DNA of 36,729 nt. It comes from an uncultured Eubacteriales bacterium. GTDB taxonomy: Bacteria > Bacillota > Clostridia > Lachnospirales > CAG-274. Below, piece by piece: positions 6,868 through 15,422 of the stretch. Positions within the stretch are counted from its first letter, which is position 1; each line of letters starts with the position of its first letter. Made by a program: the position numbers and the translations under genes. Below the pieces are notes generated by a model. It saw nothing but the letters and a program-made list of their open reading frames with translations, was not told the DNA's origin and did no database searches. The stretch covers positions 1-36,729 of the forward strand of contig CASFCZ010000062.1 of NCBI GenBank assembly GCA_949293325.1. Reading direction: 5' to 3'.

Positions 6868-7305
6868 ATGCTTAAAAGAGGATTTATTTACGGACTTATA
6901 GGACTTGTTATGGAGGTATTGTGGACAGGTTTCTGTTCCTTTATTGACGGGGATATGACTCTGAGGGCACATACCTCATTACTTATGCTGCCTGTTTACG
7001 GATCGGTTGTGTTTCTTGAGCCTATGTTTAATGCTTTAGACTCATTTAAACTGACCGCTCCCGTAAGGGGGCTCTGTTATGCCCTTATGATATTTTCCTG
7101 TGAATATATATCGGGCAAAATTTTTACTCTTATGGGTGTCTGTCCCTGGCAATATAACGGACCTTTTAGCGTGGAGGGGCTGATAAGGCTTGACTACTTA
7201 CCACTTTGGGCAGGGGTAGGACTTCTTTTTGAACAGATTCATCATCATCTTTTTCCCCATGCGGGTCAGTTTTTTATTATAAGTGAAAGGATGGAAAGAC
7301 AGTAA
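6868..7305 (+). CDS. small CmpB-like integral membrane protein (putative ABC-transporter permease family)
   Basis: This protein of about 145 residues has four hydrophobic segments. It shows the pattern of the ABC_trans_CmpB-type family (PF06541) found in Clostridia: an opening membrane helix with GLxxEVLWTG, then SLLMLPVYG, CEYISGKIF and a PWQYNGPFSVEGLIRLDYLPLW block. The family name suggests transport, but no function is firmly established, and no ATPase gene is adjacent. The start is uncertain: ATG at 6868 or GTG at 6853, neither with a clear ribosome site. It is followed immediately by a terminator and so appears to be transcribed alone. Confidence 0.7.
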   Translation: MLKRGFIYGLIGLVMEVLWTGFCSFIDGDMTLRAHTSLLMLPVYGSVVFLEPMFNALDSFKLTAPVRGLCYALMIFSCEYISGKIFTLMGVCPWQYNGPFSVEGLIRLDYLPLWAGVGLLFEQIHHHLFPHAGQFFIISERMERQ

Positions 7306-7306
7306 G

Positions 7307-7328
7307 GCGGTGCATGGCATCGCTTTTT
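7307..7328 (+). terminator. intrinsic terminator after the CmpB-like gene
   Basis: GCGGTG (7307-7312) pairs with CATCGC (7318-7323), with one G-T pair and a 5-base loop, followed by TTTTT (7324-7328). It begins two bases after the stop codon. Confidence 0.75.
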
Positions 7329-7387
7329 GCATGTAGGGTAAAAAAGTACCACAATATTATAATTAAGGTTTAGTTTACAAAAAATGG

Positions 7388-7416
7388 TTTATTTTTCGGG
7401 TATTATAGTGTATAAT
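7388..7416 (+). promoter_or_regulatory. putative promoter of the surface-polymer locus
   Basis: A consensus TATAAT (7411-7416) with a weak -35 (TTTATT, 7388-7393, 17-bp spacer) lies about 36 bases before the permease start. The 146-base gap upstream holds only this and the preceding terminator. Confidence 0.5.
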
Positions 7417-7451
7417 AGTTCTGTATTACTATTTTATTTGAGAGGTGTGCT

Positions 7452-8849
7452 ATGGGCACGGTAAAAGGTAAGATAAAAGGTCTTATAAGATACGTTTTTT
7501 ATATAGTTCTGGCGGTAGTGTTGTTTCTTTTGTTCACAAATTTTTTCCAGTCCTTTTACAGGGTATGCAGTGTAGATCTTCATGTGGAGGGCACAGGCAT
7601 GGGCATAAGACCTCTGGAGGTCTTTTATACACTGGGAGATGAGGAATATAATGGCACTAATATGATTGGTGTGGATAATGACAGCAATGACTTCAGCTAT
7701 AGCGGTGCCGTCAATCTTAAGGTAAGCGGTGTTACACGGTTCAGACTTGATTTCGGATATGGTGATAATGTGGAGATCAGGTTAAGTGACGTAAGGTATC
7801 GTGACTATATTGGGTCTGAGGAATATTCAGCCATGGAGATTGCTGCAATGCCAATGCATGACATTGAGGTGATTTCGGCAGAGGGAAACAGCCTTGTGCT
7901 TCGCAGCTATAAAAGCGAGGGAGAGGAATTTGCAGACCCATATATTGACTTTGGTGCCCCTCAGGTTACACCATATCGCAATTTGAGCAGGGTATATGCC
8001 CTCGTGGCTGCTATACTGGTGACTTTTGTAATATACAGGTTTGTAAGGCTTAAGGCAGTCTATGACCTTTTTGCGGATCTTATTACATCAAGACGCCTTA
8101 TTTTTTCCCTTGCTGTAAATGACTTTAAAACAAAGTATGCAGGCTCCTATTTTGGTGTAGTATGGTCCTTTGTTCAGCCTGTATGTACCATTCTGGTGTT
8201 CTGGTTTGTTTTCCAGGTTGGACTGCGTAACAGCGATGTAGGCAATATTCCATTTATACTTTGGTTTTCAAGCGGTCTTATTCCATGGTTTTTCTTTTCC
8301 GAAGCATGGGACTCTGCTACAAATTCCTTTCTGGAATACAGCTTTCTTGTAAAAAAGGTGGTATTTAAGGTTCATATACTGCCCCTTGTAAAGATTGTAT
8401 CAAATTTGTTTGTACACATCTTTTTTGTGTGCTTTTTAGTGGTGTTTTTCCTTATATACGGTATTAAGCCGGATATTTACTGGACACAGGTTATTTACTA
8501 CAGTTTTTCCATGATAATGCTGGTAATAGGTCTTAGTTATATTACAGCTACCCTTGTGGGCTTTTTCCGTGATCTGGGACAGGTTATGAATATCATTCTC
8601 CAGTTTGGTATGTGGCTTACTCCTATTATGTGGCAGATAGATATGATCCCCGGCAACCTTATGTGGCTGTTTAAGCTTAACCCTATGTACTATGTGGTTC
8701 AGGGTTACAGGGATAGTCTGATATACGGGGTTCCCTTTTACAACAATATCAAGCAGACACTTTATTTCTGGATGGTGGTAATGGTGCTTATGCTTATAGG
8801 CAGTCTCCTTTACAGACGCCTTAAGCCACACTTTGCCGATGTGCTCTGA
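7452..8849 (+). CDS. Wzm/TagG-type ABC-2 permease with an added extracytoplasmic domain
   Basis: This 465-residue protein has two parts. The C-terminal part (about residues 205-465) is a polysaccharide/teichoic-acid export permease: the NDFKTKYAGSYFGVVWSFVQP entry motif, six membrane helices, and the typical LTPIMWQIDMIP...LNPMYYVVQGYRD ending. The N-terminal part is unusual: a membrane helix (about 12-33), a roughly 135-residue outside domain predicted to be beta-rich (34-170), and a second helix (176-194). Standard Wzm/TagG proteins are about 260 residues and lack this. The outside domain contains a FRLDFGYGDNVEIRLSDVR block similar to the modules in the LtaS-like protein downstream. It overlaps the next frame by one base (TGATG) and is surely co-transcribed with the ATPase. 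It likely forms the membrane channel for a lipid-linked glycopolymer. Confidence 0.9.
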   Translation: MGTVKGKIKGLIRYVFYIVLAVVLFLLFTNFFQSFYRVCSVDLHVEGTGMGIRPLEVFYTLGDEEYNGTNMIGVDNDSNDFSYSGAVNLKVSGVTRFRLDFGYGDNVEIRLSDVRYRDYIGSEEYSAMEIAAMPMHDIEVISAEGNSLVLRSYKSEGEEFADPYIDFGAPQVTPYRNLSRVYALVAAILVTFVIYRFVRLKAVYDLFADLITSRRLIFSLAVNDFKTKYAGSYFGVVWSFVQPVCTILVFWFVFQVGLRNSDVGNIPFILWFSSGLIPWFFFSEAWDSATNSFLEYSFLVKKVVFKVHILPLVKIVSNLFVHIFFVCFLVVFFLIYGIKPDIYWTQVIYYSFSMIMLVIGLSYITATLVGFFRDLGQVMNIILQFGMWLTPIMWQIDMIPGNLMWLFKLNPMYYVVQGYRDSLIYGVPFYNNIKQTLYFWMVVMVLMLIGSLLYRRLKPHFADVL

Positions 8850-8866
8850 TGTTTGGAGAGGTTAGG

Positions 8867-10135
8867 ATGGACAATAATTATTCTATACGGGTCAATAACG
8901 TTACAAAGATTTACAGACTGTATGATAAGCCCATTGACAGGCTTAAAGAGGCACTTAGTATTACCCGCCGCAGCTGTCACAGGGAGTATTATGCCCTCAG
9001 GGGAGTTTCCTTTGATGTGAAAAAAGGCGAAACAGTGGGACTTATCGGCGTAAACGGTGCAGGTAAATCAACTATGCTTAAAATAATAACAGGTGTACTT
9101 ACCCCAAGTTCAGGTACCGTTGAGATAAATGGCAGAGTATCGGCACTTCTGGAACTGGGAGCAGGTTTCAATAACGAATATACGGGACTTGAAAATATCT
9201 ATTTAAACGGCACCATGATGGGATACACCAGGGCAGAGGTGGATGAAAGGCTGGATGATATATTGAGCTTTGCCGATATAGGTGACTTTATTCATCAGCC
9301 TGTAAAGACCTATTCAAGCGGTATGTTTGTAAGGCTTGCCTTTGCAGTTGCTATTAATATAGACCCTGAAATACTTATAGTAGATGAGGCACTTTCTGTA
9401 GGTGATGTGTTTTTTCAGTCAAAGTGCTACCGTAAATTTGAGGAATTTAAGGAGCAGGGTAAGACAATACTTTTTGTAAGTCACAGCCTTAGCTCCATCA
9501 ACAAATACTGTGACAGGGTAATCCTCCTTAATAAGGGACAGAAACAGGCAGAGGGTAGTGCCCCTGAAATGATAGATCTTTTTAAAAAGATACTTGTTAA
9601 TCAGGATGCAGAGCCTGAGGATGATGCTGATATTTTCAGTGATGAAAGTGAAGAAATTTCCGAGGGCTGGAAGTCAAAGCTTCAGCTTAACCCTGTGCAG
9701 AATTCCTATGGTGACGGCAGGGCTGAGATAGTGGACTTTGCCATTGTGGACAGTAAGGGCAGGATAGTAAATGCCCTTGAAAAGGGCAGCCATTTTAAGA
9801 TAAAAATGCGTGTAAGGTTTAACCAGCATATTGAGGAGCCTATTTTTGCCTTTACCATAGTTAATTTACAGGGTACAGATGTCAGCGGTACAAATACCAT
9901 GTATGAAAAGGTTAATGTTGGCAGTGTGGAAAAGGGAGACGTTAAGACAGTTACCTTTGAGCAGAGGATGGATATGCAGGGAGGTGACTACCTGTTGAGC
10001 CTTGGCTGTACAGGCTACAGCGACGGAGAATTTACGGTTTATCACAGGCTTTACGAGGTGTGCAGTATTAATGTTATTTCGGATAAAAATACAGTGGGAT
10101 TTTATGATATGAATTCCAAGATAGATATTGAATGA
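8867..10135 (+). CDS. Wzt/TagH-type ABC ATPase with C-terminal cargo-recognition domain
   Basis: This 422-residue ATPase partners the preceding permease. The nucleotide-binding domain shows GVNGAGKS (residues 61-68), the signature YSSGMFVRLAFAVA and Walker B ILIVDEALSVGD, all typical of the polysaccharide-export subfamily. After an acidic linker (about 245-265), a C-terminal beta domain (about 275-420) resembles Wzt_C. In E. coli O8/O9a, Wzt_C binds the modified non-reducing end of the chain before export. The ATG at 8867 follows GGAG at eight bases; an in-frame ATG at 8849, overlapping the permease stop, is possible but less well placed. The presence of a Wzt_C-type domain, rather than a short TagH tail, suggests that the exported chain carries a recognised cap. 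Confidence 0.92.
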   Translation: MDNNYSIRVNNVTKIYRLYDKPIDRLKEALSITRRSCHREYYALRGVSFDVKKGETVGLIGVNGAGKSTMLKIITGVLTPSSGTVEINGRVSALLELGAGFNNEYTGLENIYLNGTMMGYTRAEVDERLDDILSFADIGDFIHQPVKTYSSGMFVRLAFAVAINIDPEILIVDEALSVGDVFFQSKCYRKFEEFKEQGKTILFVSHSLSSINKYCDRVILLNKGQKQAEGSAPEMIDLFKKILVNQDAEPEDDADIFSDESEEISEGWKSKLQLNPVQNSYGDGRAEIVDFAIVDSKGRIVNALEKGSHFKIKMRVRFNQHIEEPIFAFTIVNLQGTDVSGTNTMYEKVNVGSVEKGDVKTVTFEQRMDMQGGDYLLSLGCTGYSDGEFTVYHRLYEVCSINVISDKNTVGFYDMNSKIDIE

Positions 10136-10147
10136 CGGAGGCGGCTT

Positions 10148-11071
10148 ATGGCTTTGACGGAAAAGATCGGTAATGTTACCCTTAATCTGGATTACTACAG
10201 CGGCGAGGATCTTTACTGTGACGGAGATGTGGAAAACGAGCTCCTGGATATAGTTAAAAACTATAAAAGGGATGACTTTGACAGAATAATAGAGGAAAGA
10301 AAAAACTGGGCTATAATGTATCACCTTTCCGAAAATAGAAAAAATATTCTCAGCTGGTATCCCATAGAAAGGGATATGGAGGTTCTGGAGATAGGTGCAG
10401 GCTGTGGTGCTGTAACAGGTGCCCTTGCAGATAAGGCAGGTAAGGTAACCTGTGTTGAGCTTTCAAAAAAAAGAAGCACCATTAACGCATTAAGAAACGG
10501 TGAATATGACAATATCGAGATAATGGTAGGAAATTTCAGCCACATAATGCCATATCTTAAGACCGATTACGATATTGTTACACTTATAGGTGTGCTGGAG
10601 TATGCCGAAAGTTATATAGGTACGGAGGAACCATACAGGGAGTTTATATCCTCAGCTGCAAGCCTTCTTAAAAAAGGAGGCAGGCTTCTTATTGCCATTG
10701 AAAATAAGCTTGGTATGAAGTATTGGGCAGGCTGTAAGGAGGATCATCTTGGCAGATATTACGAGTCCATAGAGGACTATGCCCATACAAGGGGAGTAAA
10801 GACCTTCGGTAAGGGAGAGCTTGAGACTCTTTTTGAAGAAGTCGGATTCAGTTCAGTGAAGTTTTATTATCCATATCCTGATTACAAATTCCCCGATCGC
10901 ATTTATTCTGACCAATACCTGCCATCAGTAGGTGATCTGGTAAATAATATGCGTAACTTTGATAATAACAGGATGATCACCTTTGATGAGGACAGGGCCT
11001 TTGACAGTGTTATTAAAAACGGTCTGTTTCCCCAGTATTCAAATTCGTTTTTTGTTGAGTTGATAAAGTAG
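10148..11071 (+). CDS. class I SAM-dependent methyltransferase
   Basis: This 307-residue enzyme has motif I VLEIGAGCGAVTG (residues 79-91), the acidic ribose-binding residue in CVELSKKR (Glu104), and later LLKKGGRLLIAIENKLG and YYPYPDYKFPD segments. The N-terminal 75 residues are an extra helical region common in methyltransferases of surface-glycan loci. A strong ribosome site (GGAGG) precedes the ATG 13 bases after the ATPase stop. The immediate downstream gene starts with a kinase-like domain; methyltransferase plus kinase is the arrangement of the WbdD chain terminator. I infer that it methylates the growing polymer or a phosphate placed on it, but the acceptor is not visible from sequence. 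Confidence 0.88.
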   Translation: MALTEKIGNVTLNLDYYSGEDLYCDGDVENELLDIVKNYKRDDFDRIIEERKNWAIMYHLSENRKNILSWYPIERDMEVLEIGAGCGAVTGALADKAGKVTCVELSKKRSTINALRNGEYDNIEIMVGNFSHIMPYLKTDYDIVTLIGVLEYAESYIGTEEPYREFISSAASLLKKGGRLLIAIENKLGMKYWAGCKEDHLGRYYESIEDYAHTRGVKTFGKGELETLFEEVGFSSVKFYYPYPDYKFPDRIYSDQYLPSVGDLVNNMRNFDNNRMITFDEDRAFDSVIKNGLFPQYSNSFFVELIK

Positions 11072-11080
11072 GAGCAGGAT

Positions 11081-14000
11081 ATGAGAGATATACTTTTTGT
11101 TAAGTTTTCCAACGAACGCAATAGAAAATTTAAGATAAAGACAGAGATATGCCGGGATGAGGGCAAAAAAATTGTTATAAAATCCCCTGCTGACAGTGAG
11201 GCAAGGTCACACATTATTTCCATGGACAGTAACTATTCAAAACTGGTGGACAGTTATCTCAGCCCCAGGATAAATATAAACAGGGGCAGATTGTCAGGGG
11301 ATGTTATGACCTTTGAGTATGTGGAGGGAAAAAGCCTTGACAAGGTAGTTGATAAACTCATTTTTGAGGATAAAAATATTGACTCCGCCATTGATCTGAT
11401 AATTGAATACCTCAATGAAATAAGCAGGGTGAAGATAAACAAAGAACCTGTGTTTGATGAAAAATTTAAGGAGATATTCGGTGATGCCCCGGGTGTTGAA
11501 GGCTATGAGTGTACACAGTTCAGCAATATTGACGGAGTGCTTTCAAATGTAATTGTAAATGATGACAAATACACTCTTGTTGACTATGAGTGGGCATTTG
11601 ATATTCCCGTGCCCCTGAAGTATATACAGTACAGGGTAATTGTCAATTATATTCTGGACAAGCCTGTAAGGGGAATTATAGTTGACAGGGGTATTTTTGA
11701 CAGACTTGCCATTGATGGGAAGGACATAGAGCTTTTTGACAGTATGGAAAAGCATTTTCAGCACTATGTATATGGAAATTCTCTGAATTTGCGGAGCTAT
11801 TACTCAACCCTTAATCTTGGCAACTTTGATATGGTCAGGGAAGCCGACCGCATGGAGGCGGATCGCTTTAAGGACATAGTGGATATATTCTTTGATTACG
11901 GAGAGGGCGTTGTGCCGGAGTCCGTTATCAGCCGCAGGGATGTTATCAAAGATAATCAGGGTAGCCTTGAGGTGGAGATAGACAAAGACAGAGCCCTGCG
12001 TGCGGTAAGGATAGATCCTGTAACGGATTACTGTATGTTAACTGATGTATCCATAGAGGCTGTGGAGGAGAATGGGGTTATAACTCCCCAGTTCGGAACC
12101 AATGGTCACAGACTGAATGATACGGATTTTGTATTTACCGATCCCGATGTGCAGTTTTATATTGGGGTGGATAAGAATACAAAAAAGGTCAGAATGTCAT
12201 ACCACATTCAGAGGCTTACAGAGGAGGCGGCAAAAAATATTGCTGCCAACGATGAAAATCGGATGGATAACATAACTTCTCTTAAAGGCGATATAGCTGA
12301 TAAGGAAAGACTGATTGCTACTCAGAATGAGGAAATAGTACAAAGGGATAGTATTATTGCTTCAAAGTCAGTTGAGCTGGAACAGGCTGTTAGAAAGGAA
12401 GAAAGGCTTAATAGCCTTGTGGCTCAGAGGGATGGTGAGGTCAGCTTCCTTCATGGAGAATTATCAAGGCAAAATTCTTATATAGAGGGCCTTAACGGTA
12501 TTATTATGAGCCGTGACAAACAGATAGAGGAGATATATAACTCCACCTGCTGGAAAATGACTGCCCCTTTCAGATATGCCGTTACGGGTACAAAGAGGTT
12601 TTTTAGAAGCAATCACCTTACATCCGGAGCCTATGAATTCCTTTATTTTGTCAAGACTTTAGGGTATAAGGGTGCTGTTGAACACTACAGACGACTTAAG
12701 ACACCCTCAAAACCTGTGGAGATACCTGAGGCAGATATTATTTCAAGGGATGATATACGTCCCCTTGAAAAACTTAATAAAACAATTGCTGTACATCTTC
12801 ATCTTTTTTATGAGGATCTGGCAGAAGAATTTTTTAATTATTTCAATAACATTCCCTTTAAATTTGACCTTTTTATATCCTGCCGTCAGGATGCGGACGC
12901 AGACAGAATAGGCAGACTGTTTAAAAGGATTAAGACAGTAAACAGGGTGGAAGTTCGGCCGGCAGGGAACAGAGGTAGGGATATAGCTCCCCTTTATGTG
13001 CTGTTTGGCAGAGAGATAGAAAAGTATGATTACTTTATGCACGTACACAGTAAAAAGTCTGTGTACTCAGGAAAGGAGCAGTATGGCTGGCGACAGTTCA
13101 GCATGGATTGTCTTCTTAAGGATGAAAACACTGTAAGAAAGATATTTGCCCTTTTTGAAAGCAAAAATATAGGCCTTTTTTATCCCGAAACCTTTGGTGA
13201 AATGCCTATGATTGCCCAGGACTGGCTTGAAAATGCAGCAGGGGGAAGGGCATTTCTGGAAAGCCTTGGTATAAGGTTTGAGGACGGATTTTTCAATTAC
13301 CCTGTTGGCAGCTTTTTCTGGGCAAGGACAGAGGCGCTTCGACCTGTTTTTGATAAACACCTTAAATATGAGGATTTCCCTGAGGAGGCAGGTCAGACAG
13401 ACGGTACCCTTGCCCATGTACTGGAAAGGGCTATATCCTTTGTATCAAACAGCAGGGGATATATGGATGCCATATATGACATACGTAGCGGCAGTATATC
13501 CCTTGGCAGGAGCTATAAGGTATATGAGCCATATTTTAGCATAACCGTCGACGCTGCAAAGACTTACCTTTCAGGCTTTGATGTTATAAGTTTTGATATT
13601 TTTGATACCCTTATTACAAGGGCTGTTTACATGCCTGATGATGTGTTCTGCATTATGGAGGCTATGATTAAAAGAAAGTACGGCATAGCCTGCAATTACC
13701 TTTCCCTGAGAAAAAAGGCAGAGGCAATGGCATGGGATAAAAAAGGAGCTTATACCAATATAGATGATATATATGAGTGCCTTCCAAAGGTAATGGATGT
13801 TTCACCTGAGGAGGCAATGGAGCTTAAGCAGATGGAAATAGATCTGGAAATTAAGCTTTGCCTTCCACGACGTGATATGCTTGAAATATTTAATTATCTC
13901 AAGTCCTGCGGTAAAAGGATTATCCTTGTAAGCGATATGTATCTTACAGGGGAGATTATTTCAAAGATGCTGTCCAAGTGTGGATATGAAGGCTATTCGG

Positions 14001-15340
14001 ATATGTGGATTTCCTGTGAAAGGGGCACAAGGAAGGATGGCAAGACTATCTGGAATGACTTTTTCGATATATATTCAACTGTTAAAACGGTTCATGTAGG
14101 TGATAATCCCCATTCGGATGTACAGACGGTCATCGACAGACATAGGGAAAGCTTTTTTGTTATTAATCCAAGGACAGCTTTTAAGATGAGCCGTTATTAC
14201 AGGGATTTTGAACCCTATATAAATGGCAGTATAACCCAGCGTATTCTCTTGGGTATGTTCATAAATGGAGGCATATACAACTCACCTTTCTGTCAGAAGC
14301 TTAACGGTGAGCCTGATATAAGTGGCTACGGAGATATGGGCTACAGTGCATTCGGACCCCTCTTTACAGTGTTCAGTCTTTGGCTGAATACTGTTACAAC
14401 TAAGGATAATGTGCTTATGTTTCTTGCCCGTGAGGGTTATATTTTTGAAAAGCTCTACAACAATGTATTTGAGCATAATCCCGATAAAAAACGCCGTACC
14501 GTGTACTTCTTATCCTCAAGGCGGGCTGCCTCTGTTGCGGCAATACGCAATGAGGAGGATGTAAGGAGCATACTTGCCCAGTACTACAGAGGTAGTCTTT
14601 CAAACCTTCTTAAATCCAGACTTGGTATAGAAATGTATTCGGATATGACCGACAGGCAAGTGGCTATGGCAGATGATCTTGACAGCGTTATGAAAAGCCT
14701 CAGCCCACACCTTGAGGATATATATGCAAGGGCTGAAAAAGAACGGGATGCCTATAAAAAATATATTGCCGACCTTGATATAAGGGATGAAGGCATTGTT
14801 GTAGATGTGGGATATTCGGGAACAATACAGTTTTATCTTGCCAAGCTGAGGGAAAACAAGCAGGCAGGAGCATATCTGTGTACATCTTCCAACCGTAAGC
14901 CCGAACAGCTGGGATGCACCTGTTCTTCCCTGTACCCTATATTCGATATATCAGAGGAAAGCAAAAATAAAATATTCCGTAACCAGCTTTTCCTTGAAGC
15001 GGTGCTTAAGGCACCATTCGGTCAGCTGATATGCTTTGTTGATGATGGAGTAAAGGCAAAGCCTGTTTATAAGGATGACAGTCTTATTCCGGATGCTCTT
15101 AAAGAGCTGCAACAGGGTATGCTTTCCTTTGCATTGGATTTCGGCGATGTTGCTTCATCTGTTATGGATGATATGGATATAAGTGCTTCCCTTGTGGCGG
15201 ATATGTTTGATATTTGCCTTAAGGGTGACTGGATGTCTGACAGGGTAGCCGAAATTATGACTGTACAGGACGATTATTGTGAAAACGGAAGCCATAGATT
15301 TAATCCCCATAAAGGTATATGGGAAGTAATAAAGGAATGA
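11081..15340 (+). CDS. kinase-like / coiled-coil / RgpF-like / HAD multidomain protein
   Basis: This is a 1419-residue cytoplasmic protein with four parts. (1) Residues 1-250 are kinase-like: Lys34 in VIKSPADSEA with Glu40, the loop IDGVLSNV with Asp151 and Asn156 (D-x4-N), and VDYEW with Asp168 in the DFG position. (2) Residues about 380-490 are a long charged coiled coil ending at NSTCWKMTAPFRYA, a motif often seen at the end of coiled coils in surface-glycan glycosyltransferases. (3) Residues about 555-800 resemble the rhamnan synthesis protein RgpF: IAVHLHLFY, GNRGRDIAPL and the following MHVHSKKS. (4) From residue 831 comes a HAD domain: SFDIFDTL (Asp839, Asp842), VSDMYL and HVGDNPHSD, followed by a C-terminal region of the COG5610 kind (FLAREGYIF, FLSSRRAA). 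It starts at ATG with a GGAG site, nine bases after the methyltransferase gene. Which activities are catalytic is inference. Confidence 0.85.
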   Translation: MRDILFVKFSNERNRKFKIKTEICRDEGKKIVIKSPADSEARSHIISMDSNYSKLVDSYLSPRININRGRLSGDVMTFEYVEGKSLDKVVDKLIFEDKNIDSAIDLIIEYLNEISRVKINKEPVFDEKFKEIFGDAPGVEGYECTQFSNIDGVLSNVIVNDDKYTLVDYEWAFDIPVPLKYIQYRVIVNYILDKPVRGIIVDRGIFDRLAIDGKDIELFDSMEKHFQHYVYGNSLNLRSYYSTLNLGNFDMVREADRMEADRFKDIVDIFFDYGEGVVPESVISRRDVIKDNQGSLEVEIDKDRALRAVRIDPVTDYCMLTDVSIEAVEENGVITPQFGTNGHRLNDTDFVFTDPDVQFYIGVDKNTKKVRMSYHIQRLTEEAAKNIAANDENRMDNITSLKGDIADKERLIATQNEEIVQRDSIIASKSVELEQAVRKEERLNSLVAQRDGEVSFLHGELSRQNSYIEGLNGIIMSRDKQIEEIYNSTCWKMTAPFRYAVTGTKRFFRSNHLTSGAYEFLYFVKTLGYKGAVEHYRRLKTPSKPVEIPEADIISRDDIRPLEKLNKTIAVHLHLFYEDLAEEFFNYFNNIPFKFDLFISCRQDADADRIGRLFKRIKTVNRVEVRPAGNRGRDIAPLYVLFGREIEKYDYFMHVHSKKSVYSGKEQYGWRQFSMDCLLKDENTVRKIFALFESKNIGLFYPETFGEMPMIAQDWLENAAGGRAFLESLGIRFEDGFFNYPVGSFFWARTEALRPVFDKHLKYEDFPEEAGQTDGTLAHVLERAISFVSNSRGYMDAIYDIRSGSISLGRSYKVYEPYFSITVDAAKTYLSGFDVISFDIFDTLITRAVYMPDDVFCIMEAMIKRKYGIACNYLSLRKKAEAMAWDKKGAYTNIDDIYECLPKVMDVSPEEAMELKQMEIDLEIKLCLPRRDMLEIFNYLKSCGKRIILVSDMYLTGEIISKMLSKCGYEGYSDMWISCERGTRKDGKTIWNDFFDIYSTVKTVHVGDNPHSDVQTVIDRHRESFFVINPRTAFKMSRYYRDFEPYINGSITQRILLGMFINGGIYNSPFCQKLNGEPDISGYGDMGYSAFGPLFTVFSLWLNTVTTKDNVLMFLAREGYIFEKLYNNVFEHNPDKKRRTVYFLSSRRAASVAAIRNEEDVRSILAQYYRGSLSNLLKSRLGIEMYSDMTDRQVAMADDLDSVMKSLSPHLEDIYARAEKERDAYKKYIADLDIRDEGIVVDVGYSGTIQFYLAKLRENKQAGAYLCTSSNRKPEQLGCTCSSLYPIFDISEESKNKIFRNQLFLEAVLKAPFGQLICFVDDGVKAKPVYKDDSLIPDALKELQQGMLSFALDFGDVASSVMDDMDISASLVADMFDICLKGDWMSDRVAEIMTVQDDYCENGSHRFNPHKGIWEVIKE

Positions 15341-15355
15341 CCAGAGGTCATACTG

Positions 15356-15396
15356 CGTATAAGCTTGTGGTGCAGTTGCCGCCGCAGGCTTATATG
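15356..15396 (+). other. stable hairpin upstream of the LtaS-like gene
   Basis: ATAAGCTTGTGG (15359-15370) pairs with CCGCAGGCTTAT (15382-15393) through 12 pairs including two G-T pairs. It can be extended by three more pairs. Only TTTGATT follows, so termination would be partial. It lies between the 1419-residue protein gene and the LtaS-like gene and could act as an attenuator or an RNA processing or stability element. Confidence 0.55.
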
Positions 15397-15413
15397 TTTG
15401 ATTGGAGTTGAAA

Positions 15414-15422
15414 ATGAATTGA
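15414..15422 (+). CDS. two-codon mini-ORF (Met-Asn-stop) overlapping the next start
   Basis: GGAG (15404-15407) is spaced six bases from ATG AAT TGA. The TGA overlaps the TTG start of the LtaS-like gene (ATTGA). It may be a translational coupling start-stop. Alternatively, it may mark a single-base sequence error that hides an ordinary ATG start. Confidence 0.35.
   Translation: MN

Noticed and set aside
9866..10324. Minus-strand open frame across the ATPase/methyltransferase junction
   Set aside because: It covers two clear genes on the other strand, has Ile/His/Val-rich composition and no ribosome site.
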